Assembly (NCBI RefSeq): GCF_000020665.1
Contig: NC_011071.1
Span: 3,276,501-3,340,500 of the forward strand
From: Stenotrophomonas maltophilia R551-3
GTDB lineage: Bacteria > Pseudomonadota > Gammaproteobacteria > Xanthomonadales > Xanthomonadaceae
Direction: 5' to 3'
DNA: 64,000 nucleotides
A program made the position numbers and the translations under genes. Positions 47,452-56,638 of the stretch are shown piece after piece. The first letter of the stretch is position 1, and each line of letters opens with the position of its first letter. The notes under the pieces are model-generated. The model was not told where the DNA came from. It did not search any database and was given only the letters and a program-made list of their open reading frames with translations.

Positions 47452-48171
47452 ATGAGCATGGGTAAACGCTTGTCCGCCGAGTTCCTCGGCACGTTCTGGC
47501 TGGTTCTGGGTGGCTGTGGCAGTGCGGTGCTGGCCGCCAAGTTCGGTGGCGACGGCAATCCGCTGGGTATCGGTTTCCTCGGCGTTGCGCTGGCCTTCGG
47601 CCTGACCGTGGTGACCGGCGCCTATGCGTTCGGCCATATCTCCGGCGCGCACTTCAATCCGGCGGTCAGTGTCGGCCTGTGGGCCGGCGGTCGTTTCCCG
47701 ACCAAGGACCTGATCCCGTACATCATCGCCCAGGTTGCCGGCGGCCTGCTGGCCGGCTTCATCCTGCTGCAGATCGCATCGGGCGCCAGCGGCTTCGCCA
47801 TTGATGGCAGCCAGGCCGGTGCATTCGCCAGCAACGGCTACGGCGCGCTGTCCCCCGGCGGCTACAGCGTGGCCGCGGCCTTCCTGTGCGAAGTGGTGCT
47901 GACCGCCGTGTTCCTGATCGTGATCATGGGCGCCACCCACGGCAAGGCACCGGCCGGGTTCGCCCCGCTGGCGATCGGCCTGTCGCTGACCCTGATCCAC
48001 CTGATCAGCATCCCGGTCACCAACACCTCGGTGAACCCGGCCCGTTCCACGGCGGTGGCCTTCTTCGCCGGCAGCGGCGCGGTCAGCCAGCTGTGGCTGT
48101 TCTGGGTCGCCCCGCTGCTGGGCGGCGCGATCGGCGGCATCATCTACAAGTGGCTCGGCAACGACCGCTGA
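47452..48171 (+). CDS. aqpZ: Aquaporin Z
   Basis: A 239-residue water channel with six transmembrane helices and two NPA boxes, [11 protein letters not shown] and [10 protein letters not shown]. The Arg of the selectivity filter follows the second box. AAGGAG (47437-47442) with nine-base spacing supports ATG 47452 (MSMGKRL). Length and motifs match E. coli AqpZ (231 aa). A perfect CRP/Clp-type site precedes it and a strong inverted repeat follows. Confidence 0.95.
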   Translation: MSMGKRLSAEFLGTFWLVLGGCGSAVLAAKFGGDGNPLGIGFLGVALAFGLTVVTGAYAFGHISGAHFNPAVSVGLWAGGRFPTKDLIPYIIAQVAGGLLAGFILLQIASGASGFAIDGSQAGAFASNGYGALSPGGYSVAAAFLCEVVLTAVFLIVIMGATHGKAPAGFAPLAIGLSLTLIHLISIPVTNTSVNPARSTAVAFFAGSGAVSQLWLFWVAPLLGGAIGGIIYKWLGNDR

Positions 48172-48182
48172 GTCCTGTGCGG

Positions 48183-48213
48183 ACCATTGCGGCCGACCAT
48201 CGGCCGCAATGGT
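48183..48213. other. Inverted repeat downstream of aqpZ
   Basis: A 14-bp perfect stem (ACCATTGCGGCCGA / TCGGCCGCAATGGT) with a three-base loop, 11 bases past the aqpZ stop. It has no T-run; it may stabilise or end the transcript. Confidence 0.6.
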
Positions 48214-48367
48214 TACGCGTGTAACCGCGATTTGTGCGATCGCTCACGTTCCGTTAAGGTTGAGTTGACCGTCCGTGCACATGCCGGCCGGGGCGGCATC
48301 CGGGGATGGGATGCCAAGGCTGCCGGTCCATCCGGCGGAGCCAACGACACACCACCTTGGGGGATGC

Positions 48368-48826
48368 ATGAAGTTCGCGCCTGTAGTGTTGTCGAGCCTG
48401 CTGTTCGCTGCGGCCCACGCCGCCGCACAGGCTCCCACCGAATGCCCTTCGCTGCCTGCCAGCAGTGGCCTGCAATGGCAGCAGCTGGCGCAGACCGATT
48501 TCCTGGTCTGCCGCGCCAGCACTGGCGATGGTCGTGAAGTGTTGAGCCTGATGCTCAGCGCACGTGACCCATCCATTCCGCTGAACCGTTCGCTGCGCCA
48601 GGAAAAGGGCAGCTTCGGCGGTGAATCACTCTACTGGTACCAGCCGGACCTCGGTGGCCAGCAGCCTCCGGGCTATGCCGAGCGCCGCATCAGTGTGGTC
48701 AAGCTCGACAAAGGACGTTACGCGCAGATTTCGCTGTATCCGGACAGCCCTCAGGAACTGGGCTCGCTGCAGCAGCTGGCGCAAGGCATGAGCCTGACCC
48801 CGTCGGCCGTGGCCGCCGGTCGCTGA
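48368..48826 (+). CDS. Secreted hypothetical protein (152 aa)
   Basis: A 152-residue protein with a signal peptide (MKFAPVVLSSLLFAAAHAAAQA, likely cleaved after AHA or AQA). The mature part has two cysteines (ECPSLP and LVCRAS) that could form a disulfide, a short beta-rich region (REVLSLMLSARDP) and a Gln/Leu-rich tail. No named family is recognised. It is followed by the pirin B gene on the opposite strand (convergent, 83-base gap). Probable location is periplasm or outside. Confidence 0.75.
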   Translation: MKFAPVVLSSLLFAAAHAAAQAPTECPSLPASSGLQWQQLAQTDFLVCRASTGDGREVLSLMLSARDPSIPLNRSLRQEKGSFGGESLYWYQPDLGGQQPPGYAERRISVVKLDKGRYAQISLYPDSPQELGSLQQLAQGMSLTPSAVAAGR

Positions 48827-48909
48827 CCGTGACGGGGATGACTGCCTGGCAGCATCCCCGCCGCATCCAATGCGCTGGACATCCGCCCGGCATGGCCCGG
48901 CGTCCCCCC

Positions 48910-49761
48910 TCAGAACTTGCCTTCCTGGAAATCGACGAAGGCCTGCATCAGTTCCTGCCGCGTGTTCATCACGAACGGGCCGTGCCGCATCACCGGCTCG
49001 CGCAGCGGACGGCCGGCCACCAGAATCAACCGCGCACCCTCGCTGCCGGCCGAGATGTGCAACTGCTCGCCGCCGCCCAGCACCGCCAGTTCCTGACGTG
49101 CAACGTCGCGCGCGGCGTCCTGCTCACCCACGGTCATCGCACCTTCGAACACATAGGCAAAGGCGTTGTGCCCTTCCGGCAGCGCGTAGGTCCAGGCTCG
49201 ATCCGGTGCCAGCGTGATATCGAGGTAGAGCGGATCAGTGGCCGGCTGCACGATCGGGCCGTGGGTGCCGTCCACGCTGCCGGCAATCACCTTCACTTCC
49301 ACGCCGGTTTCCGGCTTCACCACCGGAATGCGCTCCGGCGCGAATTCCTGGTACTTCGGGTCGGTCATCTTCTCCTTCGCCGGCAGGTTTACCCACAGCT
49401 GGAAACCGCGCATCTGCCCGCTTTCCTGCTCGGGCATCTCCGAATGCACCAGGCCGCGGCCGGCGGTCATCCACTGCACGCTGCCCGGGGTCAGCAGGCC
49501 TTCGTTGCCGTGGTTGTCGCGGTGCCGCATGCGCCCGTCGAGCATGTAGGTGACCGTCTCGAAACCGCGGTGCGGGTGTTCCGGGAAGCCGGCGATGTAG
49601 TCCTCGGCGCGGTCGGTGCCGAATTCATCGAGCAGCAGGAACGGATCCAGGTCCGGCAGCGTCGGACCACCGATGACGCGGGTCAGGCGCACGCCGGCAC
49701 CGTCGGAGGTGGGCATGCCACGGATGGTACGCAGCACGCGGGCCGGTTCGGGAAGGCTCAT
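48910..49761 (-). CDS. Pirin-family protein B
   Basis: A 283-residue pirin. Metal ligands are in GFPEHPHRGFETVTYMLDG, MRHRDNHGN and LVHSEMPEQ, the canonical set, closer to human and E. coli (YhhW/YhaK-like) pirins than protein A is. The C-terminal cupin starts near 170. AGGAG lies eight bases before ATG 49761. It is divergent from cstA. With protein A it brackets aqpZ, though they are too dissimilar to be a recent duplication. Confidence 0.93.
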   Translation of the reverse strand: MSLPEPARVLRTIRGMPTSDGAGVRLTRVIGGPTLPDLDPFLLLDEFGTDRAEDYIAGFPEHPHRGFETVTYMLDGRMRHRDNHGNEGLLTPGSVQWMTAGRGLVHSEMPEQESGQMRGFQLWVNLPAKEKMTDPKYQEFAPERIPVVKPETGVEVKVIAGSVDGTHGPIVQPATDPLYLDITLAPDRAWTYALPEGHNAFAYVFEGAMTVGEQDAARDVARQELAVLGGGEQLHISAGSEGARLILVAGRPLREPVMRHGPFVMNTRQELMQAFVDFQEGKF

Positions 49762-49976
49762 GGCGACTCCTGTTGGATGGATGCCAGTGAAGATGGACGC
49801 CACATGGCCGTACGCCAATGGATGGCACCGCAACCGATTGTTCCATCCTTGATGTTCGCTGCACGTCAGCGCCCCCTGCGTACGACCAAAGTACTAACGC
49901 TGATTCGTCCTGTGCCAATTGACCCTGTCGAGGGCACGCGGGACTCTTTGTCTGTCTTTCCGGGAGAGAGCACCTC

Positions 49977-52058
49977 ATGAAAGGGTTTTCCAAAATAGGC
50001 TGGGCGGCCCTCGCCCTGCTTGGCGCATTCTGTCTGGGCACCGTGGCCCTGCGCCGCGGTGAACACATCAACGCACTATGGATCGTGGTGGCAGCGGTTT
50101 CGCTGTACCTGGTCGCCTACCGCTTCTACAGCCTGTTCATCGCCGACAAGGTGATGCAGCTCGATCCGACCCGGGCCACCCCGGCGGTGATCAACAACGA
50201 TGGCCTGGACTACGTCCCGACCAACAAGCACGTGCTGTTCGGCCACCACTTCGCCGCCATTGCCGGTGCCGGTCCGCTGGTCGGCCCGGTCCTGGCCGCG
50301 CAGATGGGCTACCTGCCCGGCCTGCTGTGGCTGGTGGTGGGCGTGGTATTGGCCGGCGCGGTACAGGACTTCATGGTCCTGTTCCTGTCCAGCCGCCGCA
50401 ACGGCCGCTCGCTGGGTGACCTGGTCCGCGAAGAGATGGGCCAGGTGCCGGGCACCATCGCGTTGTTCGGTGCGTTCCTGATCATGATCATCATCCTGGC
50501 GGTGCTGGCGATGGTGGTGGTCAAGGCGCTGGCGGAAAGTCCGTGGGGCATGTTCACGGTGATCGCAACAATGCCGATCGCCATCCTGATGGGCGTGTAC
50601 ATGCGCTACATCCGCCCCGGCAAGATCGGCGAGATCTCGGTGGTCGGCCTGATCCTGCTGCTGGCAGCAATCTGGTTCGGCGGCAAGGTAGCGGCGGACC
50701 CGACCTGGGGCCCGGCGTTCACCTTCACCGGTACCCAGATCACCTGGATGCTGATCGGCTACGGCTTCGTCGCCTCGGTGCTGCCGGTGTGGCTGCTGCT
50801 GGCCCCGCGCGACTACCTGTCGACCTTCCTCAAGATCGGCACCATCATCGCGCTGGCCATCGGCATCCTGGTGGTGATGCCGGAACTGAAGATGCCGGCA
50901 CTGACCCAGTTCGCCGCCAGCGGTGATGGCCCGGTGTGGAAGGGCGGCATGTTCCCGTTCCTGTTCATCACCATCGCCTGCGGTGCGGTCTCCGGCTTCC
51001 ATGCGCTGATTTCCTCCGGCACCACACCGAAGCTGCTGGCCAATGAAGCGCACATGCGCTACATCGGCTACGGCGGCATGCTGATGGAATCGTTCGTGGC
51101 GGTGATGGCACTGGTGGCCGCATCGATCATCGATCCAGGCATCTACTTCGCCATGAACAGCCCGGCCGCCGTGATCGGTGCCGATGCGGCCTCCGCCGCG
51201 CACTACATCACCAACACCTGGGGCTTCACCATCACGCCCGAGCAGCTGACCGCGACCGCAGCGGCCATCGGCGAACCCACGATCCTGCATCGCGCTGGTG
51301 GTGCGCCAACGCTGGCAGTGGGCATCGCGCAGATCCTGCACGAAGCCATTCCCAGCAGCAGCGACGCGATGATGGCCTTCTGGTACCACTTCGCCATCCT
51401 GTTCGAAGCACTGTTCATCCTGACCGCCGTGGACGCGGGCACCCGCGCTGGACGCTTCATGCTGCAGGATCTGCTCGGCAACTTCGTGCCAGCGCTGAAG
51501 AAGACCGAGTCGTGGACCGCCAACATCATCGGCACCGCCGGCTGCGTGGCGCTGTGGGGCTACCTGCTGTACACCGGCGTGGTCGATCCGTTCGGCGGCA
51601 TCCAGACCTTGTGGCCGCTGTTCGGCATCTCCAACCAGATGCTGGCCGGCATCGCGTTGATGCTGGGCACGGTGGTGCTGTTCAAGATGAAGCGTGACCG
51701 CTATGCGTGGGTCACTGCCGTACCCGCCGTGTGGCTGCTGATCTGCACCACCTATGCCGGCTTCATCAAGATCTTCGACAGCAACCCGGCACAGGGCTTC
51801 CTGGCGCAGGCACACAAGTTCCAGGCCGCGCTTGCCAGCGATACCATCACCGCGCCGGCCAAGTCGGTGGCGCAGATGAAGCAGATCGTGGTCAACGCCT
51901 ACGTCAACACCAGCCTGACCGCGCTGTTCCTGCTGGTGGTCGGTGCGGTGCTGGTGTATTCGATCAAGACCATCCTCGCGGCTCGCCGCAATCCGCAGCG
52001 CAGTGACCGCGAAACCCCGTACGTGGCACTGAAGCCGCACGAAATGGTGGATCTGTGA
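49977..52058 (+). CDS. cstA: Carbon starvation protein CstA (peptide/pyruvate transporter family)
   Basis: A 693-residue polytopic inner-membrane protein with at least 16 hydrophobic helices. Family marks are [29 protein letters not shown] near 86-114 and [16 protein letters not shown] near 340. It matches the full CstA/BtsT (YjiY) architecture. Members import peptides or pyruvate when carbon is short. Its stop overlaps the ybdD-like start by one base (TGATG). GGGAGAGAG precedes the ATG. No CRP site like that of aqpZ was seen upstream. Confidence 0.95.
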   Translation: MKGFSKIGWAALALLGAFCLGTVALRRGEHINALWIVVAAVSLYLVAYRFYSLFIADKVMQLDPTRATPAVINNDGLDYVPTNKHVLFGHHFAAIAGAGPLVGPVLAAQMGYLPGLLWLVVGVVLAGAVQDFMVLFLSSRRNGRSLGDLVREEMGQVPGTIALFGAFLIMIIILAVLAMVVVKALAESPWGMFTVIATMPIAILMGVYMRYIRPGKIGEISVVGLILLLAAIWFGGKVAADPTWGPAFTFTGTQITWMLIGYGFVASVLPVWLLLAPRDYLSTFLKIGTIIALAIGILVVMPELKMPALTQFAASGDGPVWKGGMFPFLFITIACGAVSGFHALISSGTTPKLLANEAHMRYIGYGGMLMESFVAVMALVAASIIDPGIYFAMNSPAAVIGADAASAAHYITNTWGFTITPEQLTATAAAIGEPTILHRAGGAPTLAVGIAQILHEAIPSSSDAMMAFWYHFAILFEALFILTAVDAGTRAGRFMLQDLLGNFVPALKKTESWTANIIGTAGCVALWGYLLYTGVVDPFGGIQTLWPLFGISNQMLAGIALMLGTVVLFKMKRDRYAWVTAVPAVWLLICTTYAGFIKIFDSNPAQGFLAQAHKFQAALASDTITAPAKSVAQMKQIVVNAYVNTSLTALFLLVVGAVLVYSIKTILAARRNPQRSDRETPYVALKPHEMVDL

Positions 52059-52282
52059 TGAGCACCCAACTGGTTCCCGTCGGCCAGTACCAGGCACACC
52101 GCCGCATCTGGCGGCGCCTGGTGCAGACCGCACGCCTGTGCTGTGGCATTCCTGATTACGACAACTACGTCCGGCACATGCTGGAAAAGCATCCGGACCA
52201 GCAGCCGATGGACTACAAGACGTTCTTCCGCGAGCGTCAGGAAGCACGCTACGGTGGCCGTAACGGTGGCCGCTGCTGCTGA
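52058..52282 (+). CDS. YbdD/YjiX-family small protein
   Basis: A 74-residue DUF466 protein. The core [36 protein letters not shown] is typical of YbdD/YjiX, which always accompany cstA/btsT; for BtsT-type transporters the partner YjiX has been reported to be needed. Translation is coupled to cstA. The C-terminus ends with a double cysteine (GGRCC), and another CC precedes the core. Confidence 0.93.
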   Translation: MSTQLVPVGQYQAHRRIWRRLVQTARLCCGIPDYDNYVRHMLEKHPDQQPMDYKTFFRERQEARYGGRNGGRCC

Positions 52283-52382
52283 AGTGTGAGGTGGGTGCCG
52301 GGCTTGCAGCCCGGCGCCCGCAGGGGCAACTGCAACTGCAGCTGCAACGGTCAAAGCGTCGGCTCTGGTTTTCCGTGGATTT

Positions 52383-52484
52383 GGCGGGGTGGTGTCGGAT
52401 GGCGGGGACGCCGTAAACCCGTCCTTGGGGGCTTGGCCGCGGCATCCATGCCGCGGACACCCCGCCATCCGACACCACCCCACC
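52383..52484 (+). repeat. Long intergenic palindrome, copy 8
   Basis: Arms 52383-52407 and 52460-52484 pair at 24 of 25 positions (one G-T). The core is 52 nt in plus orientation. It is single, with no facing minus copy, and lies between convergent ybdD and DUF819 genes. Confidence 0.85.
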
Positions 52485-52518
52485 TTCGACAGATTTCCGG
52501 TGACGGCAGGAAGCATCA

Positions 52519-52556
52519 GGGGTCAGATCCGTTTCCTCGGGGAAACGGATCTGACC
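52519..52556. repeat. GGGGTCAG hairpin
   Basis: GGGGTCAGATCCGTTTCC pairs with GGAAACGGATCTGACC. It is the same module as 34492-34532. Confidence 0.7.
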
Positions 52557-52586
52557 TTTCTTTGTTCATGGATACCCATGAATTGC

Positions 52587-52609
52587 ATCCACGCATGGCG
52601 TGGATCTAC
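52587..52609 (-). repeat. GTAG-headed short palindrome (SMAG-like)
   Basis: The same 20-base sequence as 8893-8915 on the minus strand. Confidence 0.7.
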
Positions 52610-52630
52610 CCGGTGGCAGGCAAAAAGAAA

Positions 52631-52653
52631 GCCGAGCGTGCGCTCGGCTCTAC
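52631..52653 (-). repeat. GTAG-headed short palindrome (SMAG-like)
   Basis: On the minus strand GTAGAGCCGAGCGCACGCTC, the GAGCCGAGC subtype. Confidence 0.65.
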
Positions 52654-52662
52654 ACGGGGAAC

Positions 52663-52692
52663 GCGGGTTCACGGCACGTGCCGTGAACCCGC
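52663..52692. terminator. 30-bp perfect palindrome past DUF819 stop
   Basis: A perfect 15-bp stem centred on CACGTG, with arms GCGGGTTCACGGCAC. It is 22 bases past the DUF819 stop on the minus strand. It lacks a T-run, so it is a possible Rho-assisted or processing site rather than a classical terminator. Confidence 0.5.
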
Positions 52693-52714
52693 AACATGTT
52701 CGTCAGGTCAGAAC

Positions 52715-53965
52715 TCAGGCACCGGCCATCCATTTCAGGATCAGGCCGGTGACATAGGCCAGCCCGGTGCCTGTGGCATAACCAACCGTACCCAGCAGCA
52801 CGCCCACCGGCGCCAGCGTCGGATGGAAGGCCGCTGCCACCACCGGCGCAGATGCCGCCGCACCGATGTTGCCCTGCGAACCAATCGCGAAGAAGAACAG
52901 CGGTGCGCGCAGCAGCTTGGCCACCACCCACAGCACCAGCACGTGGGTCGCCATCCAGATCGCACCGAGCAGGAACAGCCACGGCCGATCCAGCAGCGAC
53001 AGCAGGTTCATCTGCATGCCGATGCAGGCGATCAGGAAGTACAGGAACACCGTGCCCAGTCGCGAAGCACCGGCGGCTTCCAGGCGGCGGGCGCGGGTGA
53101 AGCTGAGCGTCAGGCCCATCGCGGTGGACAGCAGGATCACCCACACGAACTGACTGTCCAGGCTGAACTGGCTGGCCCAGCTGACGTTGGCCTTGAACCA
53201 GCCCGACAGCGGCGCGGCGATCGCATGCGCAAGGCCGACACCTCCCAAAGCCACACCGACAATCACCATCAGGTCGGTCATGCTGGGAATGCGTGCGTTC
53301 TGCGCCTCGTAGGCACTGATGCGTGCCTTCATTTCGTCGATGGCACGGGTGTCGGCACCGTTGCGGGTGTCGATCTGCTGCGCGCGGTTGGCCATGAACA
53401 GCAGGATGGCCATCCACAGGCTGGCGCAGGCCACATCGACCACGGCGAACTGGCCGAAGGTGGTGGCATCGGTGCCGAACACTTCGCGCATGGCGACCAT
53501 GTTGGCGCCGCCACCGATCCAGCTGCCGGCCAGTGCGGCCATGCCGGCCCAGGTGTCACCGGCCACCGTTTCCGGATGGATCAGCTTCATCAGCTGGAAC
53601 GAGACGATGGCGCCCAGCATGATGCCGGCGGTGCCGGCGCAGAACACGATCAGCAGCTTGGGACCAAGCTTGGCGATGCCCTTCAGGTCGATCGACAGGG
53701 TCAGCAGGACCAGCGCGGCAGGCAGCAGCACATCACGCGCGACCGGGTTGTACAACGACGTGTTGTGGCCATCGATGACACCGGCGGTGTTGTAGATGGC
53801 CGGAACGAAGTAACACAAGAGCAGTGCCGGCACCCAGGCGAAGATCTTCTTCAGCAGGGGCGTCGGACCACTGGCAGCCCAGAAGATCAGGGCCAGGGTG
53901 GCGGCAATCAGGCCCAGTCCAACGATGTCGTTGCTGATCAGGGCAGTAGCGGGTTCGGTCGGCAT
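52715..53965 (-). CDS. DUF819-family membrane transporter-like protein
   Basis: A 416-residue polytopic inner-membrane protein (about ten helices) of the DUF819/YjcL family. Characteristic stretches are LAGSWIGGGANMVAMREVFG near 150-170 and FAIGSQGNIGAAASAPVVAAAFHPTLAPVG near 365-395, with conserved Gly/Asn typical of the cation:proton-antiporter-like fold. The substrate is unknown. A terminator-like hairpin with T8 lies in its short leader, so attenuation is possible. Confidence 0.9.
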   Translation of the reverse strand: MPTEPATALISNDIVGLGLIAATLALIFWAASGPTPLLKKIFAWVPALLLCYFVPAIYNTAGVIDGHNTSLYNPVARDVLLPAALVLLTLSIDLKGIAKLGPKLLIVFCAGTAGIMLGAIVSFQLMKLIHPETVAGDTWAGMAALAGSWIGGGANMVAMREVFGTDATTFGQFAVVDVACASLWMAILLFMANRAQQIDTRNGADTRAIDEMKARISAYEAQNARIPSMTDLMVIVGVALGGVGLAHAIAAPLSGWFKANVSWASQFSLDSQFVWVILLSTAMGLTLSFTRARRLEAAGASRLGTVFLYFLIACIGMQMNLLSLLDRPWLFLLGAIWMATHVLVLWVVAKLLRAPLFFFAIGSQGNIGAAASAPVVAAAFHPTLAPVGVLLGTVGYATGTGLAYVTGLILKWMAGA

Positions 53966-53992
53966 GGGATCCTCTGTCGATCGAAAGAGCGG

Positions 53993-54019
53993 AAAAAAAA
54001 GCGCCGCATAGAGCGGCGC
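53993..54019 (-). terminator. Intrinsic terminator inside the DUF819 leader
   Basis: On the minus strand GCGCCGC / GCGGCGC forms a 7-bp stem with a five-base loop, then T8 (54000-53993). It lies upstream of the DUF819 ATG (53965), 28 bases away, not downstream of any minus-strand gene. It may be an attenuator, or stop transcripts started farther upstream. Confidence 0.75.
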
Positions 54020-54098
54020 AGGGTGAGATTAACATTGTCTTCACGCCGGGTCATGCTGCAGTGCCGACCACGCCCACATTCCCTCAGGGAGCCCACTC

Positions 54099-54488
54099 AT
54101 GCAGCTTGGCGCCTTTTCGGTCAGCCTCTCGGTGAAGGATCTCGCGGTTTCCCGCAGCTTCTACGAGGCCCTCGGCTTTTCGGTCACCGGCGGTGACCCG
54201 GCGCAGAACTGGCTGGTGATGCGCAGCAACGGCACGGTGATCGGGCTGTTCCAGGGCATGTTCGAAGGCAATCTGCTGACCTTCAACCCCGGCTGGGACC
54301 AGCACAAGCAGGAACTGCCCCGCTTCCAGGATGTGCGTGAGCTGCAGGCAGAGCTGGATGCCAAGGGCATCGAACTGGCGGTCCGCACCGATCCCGATGG
54401 CCAGGGTACGGGCTATCTGCAACTGGCCGATCCCGACGGCAACGTGATCCTGATCGACCAGCATGTGGCCCGCCCCACGGGCACCTAG
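54099..54488 (+). CDS. VOC-family (glyoxalase-like) protein
   Basis: A 129-residue protein with the two beta-alpha-beta-beta-beta repeats of the vicinal oxygen chelate superfamily: [22 protein letters not shown] at the start and [17 protein letters not shown] at the end. Only some of the usual metal ligands are evident (Gln in LFQGM and the C-terminal acidic/His region). It may be a lyase, dioxygenase or resistance protein; the substrate cannot be read. It is divergent from DUF819. Confidence 0.88.
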   Translation: MQLGAFSVSLSVKDLAVSRSFYEALGFSVTGGDPAQNWLVMRSNGTVIGLFQGMFEGNLLTFNPGWDQHKQELPRFQDVRELQAELDAKGIELAVRTDPDGQGTGYLQLADPDGNVILIDQHVARPTGT

Positions 54489-54497
54489 CGTTGCAGG

Positions 54498-54522
54498 GTT
54501 GCCGGCCAGCGACCGGCACTAC
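54498..54522 (-). repeat. GTAG-headed short palindrome (SMAG-like)
   Basis: The minus strand reads GTAGTGCCGGTCGCTGGCCG. It fills the gap between the convergent VOC and histidine kinase genes. Confidence 0.75.
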
Positions 54523-55808
54523 CGCGATGTGGGACGCGAGGCGCTGAAGTCCAGGCTCGCCCGCGTGCCACGCGGTTCGCAGGGCTGCAGCTGCAGGGTC
54601 CAGCCCAGGTGTTCGCACAGCCGCGCGATCAGGTCCAGGCCGATGCCGCCGCGGTCGGCTCGCTCGCCCCGCGCCATCCGCGCATGGATCGCCGCGATCT
54701 CCTCGGGGCTCATGCCATGACCGGGATCCTGCAGAGTCAGCACCGCCGACGAACTCAGCCGTAGCTCAATATGGCCACGCCCACTGTTCTCGATGGCATT
54801 GCGCAGCAGGTTGCCGATCGCCGCCTGCACCACCGCCAGCGGCGCAACGATGTCCACCGGTGCCGCCTGGATACCAATGCTAAGGTCCTTGTCCCCAAGC
54901 AGGTGGCGATGGTCGTCGACGATCTCCGGCAGCAACTGGTCCAGCGCGATGCGTTCGGCACGCGAGGCCAGGCGATCGGGGTCGCGGGCCAGTACCAGCA
55001 GCAGCTCGATCAGCTGTTCCACGCCCTGTGCGGTGCGCAACACGCGCTGGATCTGCTGGCGCGCACGTTCGGGTAGGCCCGGCTGCTCCAGCGCCAGCTC
55101 GGCGGCACCGGTCATCACCGCGATCGGCGTGCGCAGTTCATGGCTGGCGGTGCTGATGAAGACCCGCTCGCGTTCGACGAACTGCTCGTTGCGATCCAGG
55201 TAGTCGTTCAGGGCATCGGCAATCGTGTGCAGCTCGGAGCTGCCACGCGGATCAACATCGATGCGCTGGCCCTGCGCCCCCGGCCGCAACGTGGCAATGT
55301 GCTGGGCCAGCAGGCTCAGCGGCCGCACCATCCGCTCCATGCCGAACGAGGCCATCAGCACGGTAACGAAGATCATGATCACGCCGGCCAGCATCACCCA
55401 GCGGGTCGCGAACTGCTCCAGGTCGTGGAAGTCGGAGATATCCAGCGCCAGCGCCACCCGTCCCATCGACTGGGTCTCGCGCACCATCACCGCCATCTCG
55501 CGGCCCTTCACCATCACCCCGTCATGCAGCCCGGGATGCAGGGTGCGCAGGCTGTCGGGCAGGTTGATCGCATCGAAGCGGTAGAGGCTGAGCGTGTCCG
55601 AATCCTGCCAGCGGTAATGCGGCTCGTGTTCGACATGCTCGACGATGCTGTCCAGCTCGGAATTGAGCAGCGCGCGCCAGGCCGCGTGCTCGGCATGCTC
55701 ATGCACGTAGTTGCCAACGCTGAACACCGCCAGTGACAGCAGCGCCAGGTACCCCAGCAACCACCACAGCACGCGCCGGTACAGCGGGCCGGGCTTACGC
55801 ACCTTCAT
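54519..55808 (-). CDS. Sensor histidine kinase with His/Glu-rich periplasmic domain
   Basis: A 429-residue kinase with two transmembrane helices (about 12-33 and 138-158) around a periplasmic domain. A HAMP-like segment precedes the H-box STASHELRTP (His223) and the ATPase domain, with N-box NLLRNAIENS, DPGHGMS and GGIGLDLIARL. The periplasmic start is rich in His/Glu (VHEHAEH at 35-41, EHVEHEPHYRW at 57-67), suggesting metal sensing as in ColS, whose ExxE-type ligands bind Fe/Zn. It overlaps its regulator gene by 14 bases and is divergent from the lipid A modification genes. Confidence 0.9.
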   Translation of the reverse strand: MKVRKPGPLYRRVLWWLLGYLALLSLAVFSVGNYVHEHAEHAAWRALLNSELDSIVEHVEHEPHYRWQDSDTLSLYRFDAINLPDSLRTLHPGLHDGVMVKGREMAVMVRETQSMGRVALALDISDFHDLEQFATRWVMLAGVIMIFVTVLMASFGMERMVRPLSLLAQHIATLRPGAQGQRIDVDPRGSSELHTIADALNDYLDRNEQFVERERVFISTASHELRTPIAVMTGAAELALEQPGLPERARQQIQRVLRTAQGVEQLIELLLVLARDPDRLASRAERIALDQLLPEIVDDHRHLLGDKDLSIGIQAAPVDIVAPLAVVQAAIGNLLRNAIENSGRGHIELRLSSSAVLTLQDPGHGMSPEEIAAIHARMARGERADRGGIGLDLIARLCEHLGWTLQLQPCEPRGTRASLDFSASRPTSR

Positions 55809-56508
55809 CAGGATCCTTGCCAGCGTCGCTGCCGGTGGTCACGGCCAACCGATAACCAACCCGCGGCAGGGTATGGATCAGCTTTTCGCCAAACGGCCCA
55901 TCGACGCTGCGGCGCAGCTCGTAGACATGCGAGCGCAGCAGGTCGCCGTCCGGCGGCTCGTCGCCCCACAGGGCAAATTCCAGCTGCTGGCGGGTGACCG
56001 CACCGGGACTGGCCCGCATCAGCACCTCCAGCAACTTGCGGCAGGCCGGATACAGGTGCAGCACCTGGCCCTCTCGCTGGGCCTCCAGGGTCGCCAGGTC
56101 CAGCACCAGGTCGCCGACCTGCAGCCGCTTGCGCGGGTTGCGCCCCTGCGCGCGCAGCAGCAGGGCCTCCAGCCGCACCTCCAACTCGGGCAGCGCGAAC
56201 GGCTTGGTCAGGTAATCATCGGCTCCAGCGCGGAAGCCTGCGATCTTGTCCGGCAGCTCATCGCGCGCGGTCAGCATGATCACCGGCACCTCCGACGCGT
56301 GCTCGGCGCGCAGCCGGCGCAGCACCTCGGGGCCCTCCATGCGCGGCAGCATCCAGTCCAGGATCACCGCATCGTAGGGGTGGCTGCCGGCCAGATGCAG
56401 GCCGGTGATGCCATCCGGAGCCACGTCGAGCACGTGCCCGCGCGACTCGAAATAGTCGAACAGGTTGGCCACCAGCTGGCGGTTGTCCTCGATCACCAAC
56501 AGACGCAT
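55795..56508 (-). CDS. OmpR-family response regulator
   Basis: A 237-residue regulator with a receiver domain (Asp51 in VILDWMLPRMEG, Lys in YLTKPF) and a C-terminal winged helix (QLEFALWGDEPPDGDLLRSHVYELRRSVD, then IHTLPRVGYRL). It should activate or repress genes nearby, most simply the divergent glycosyltransferase-PAP2-eptA run. ATG 56508 (MRLLVIEDN) starts directly at the receiver; a further in-frame start lies 45 bases upstream. Similar to ColR/PhoP-type regulators; which one cannot be decided from sequence alone. Confidence 0.92.
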   Translation of the reverse strand: MRLLVIEDNRQLVANLFDYFESRGHVLDVAPDGITGLHLAGSHPYDAVILDWMLPRMEGPEVLRRLRAEHASEVPVIMLTARDELPDKIAGFRAGADDYLTKPFALPELEVRLEALLLRAQGRNPRKRLQVGDLVLDLATLEAQREGQVLHLYPACRKLLEVLMRASPGAVTRQQLEFALWGDEPPDGDLLRSHVYELRRSVDGPFGEKLIHTLPRVGYRLAVTTGSDAGKDPDEGA

Positions 56509-56638
56509 GCACGAAACATCCACGGAAGTTCGTAGCATGGTAGCGCTGCTCATGTCGGAATGCGGTCGCCCTGTCCCGTTCTGACGCTTTTTCCACCTTC
56601 GTCACCTCAGAGTGGCTGTTTTGCTCCCGGAGCCTGCC

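Larger units (their letters stand above)
52283..52714. other. Intergenic repeat mosaic between convergent genes
   Basis: No credible gene is present. In order: a GCCGGGCTTGCAGCCCGGC hairpin (about 52296-52314), a CAACTGCAACTGCAGC spacer, long palindrome copy 8, a TTCGACAGATTTCCGG box (52485-52500), a GGGGTCAG hairpin (52519-52556), two GTAG repeats (52587-52609 and 52631-52653) and a 30-bp perfect palindrome (52663-52692). It corresponds to one half of the mirror-symmetric composite units seen elsewhere. Confidence 0.78.

Noticed and set aside
46467..49761. Pirin A and pirin B as a recent duplication
   Set aside because: Beyond the cupin metal motifs the two sequences differ widely and their strands are opposite.
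49762..49976. Sigma-54 promoter before cstA (TGGCAC near 49824)
   Set aside because: The -24-like TGGCAC is not followed by a GC at the required -12 spacing.
52286..54196. A 636-codon plus-strand open frame covering the DUF819 gene
   Set aside because: Antisense shadow of the DUF819 transporter, starting in repeat DNA.
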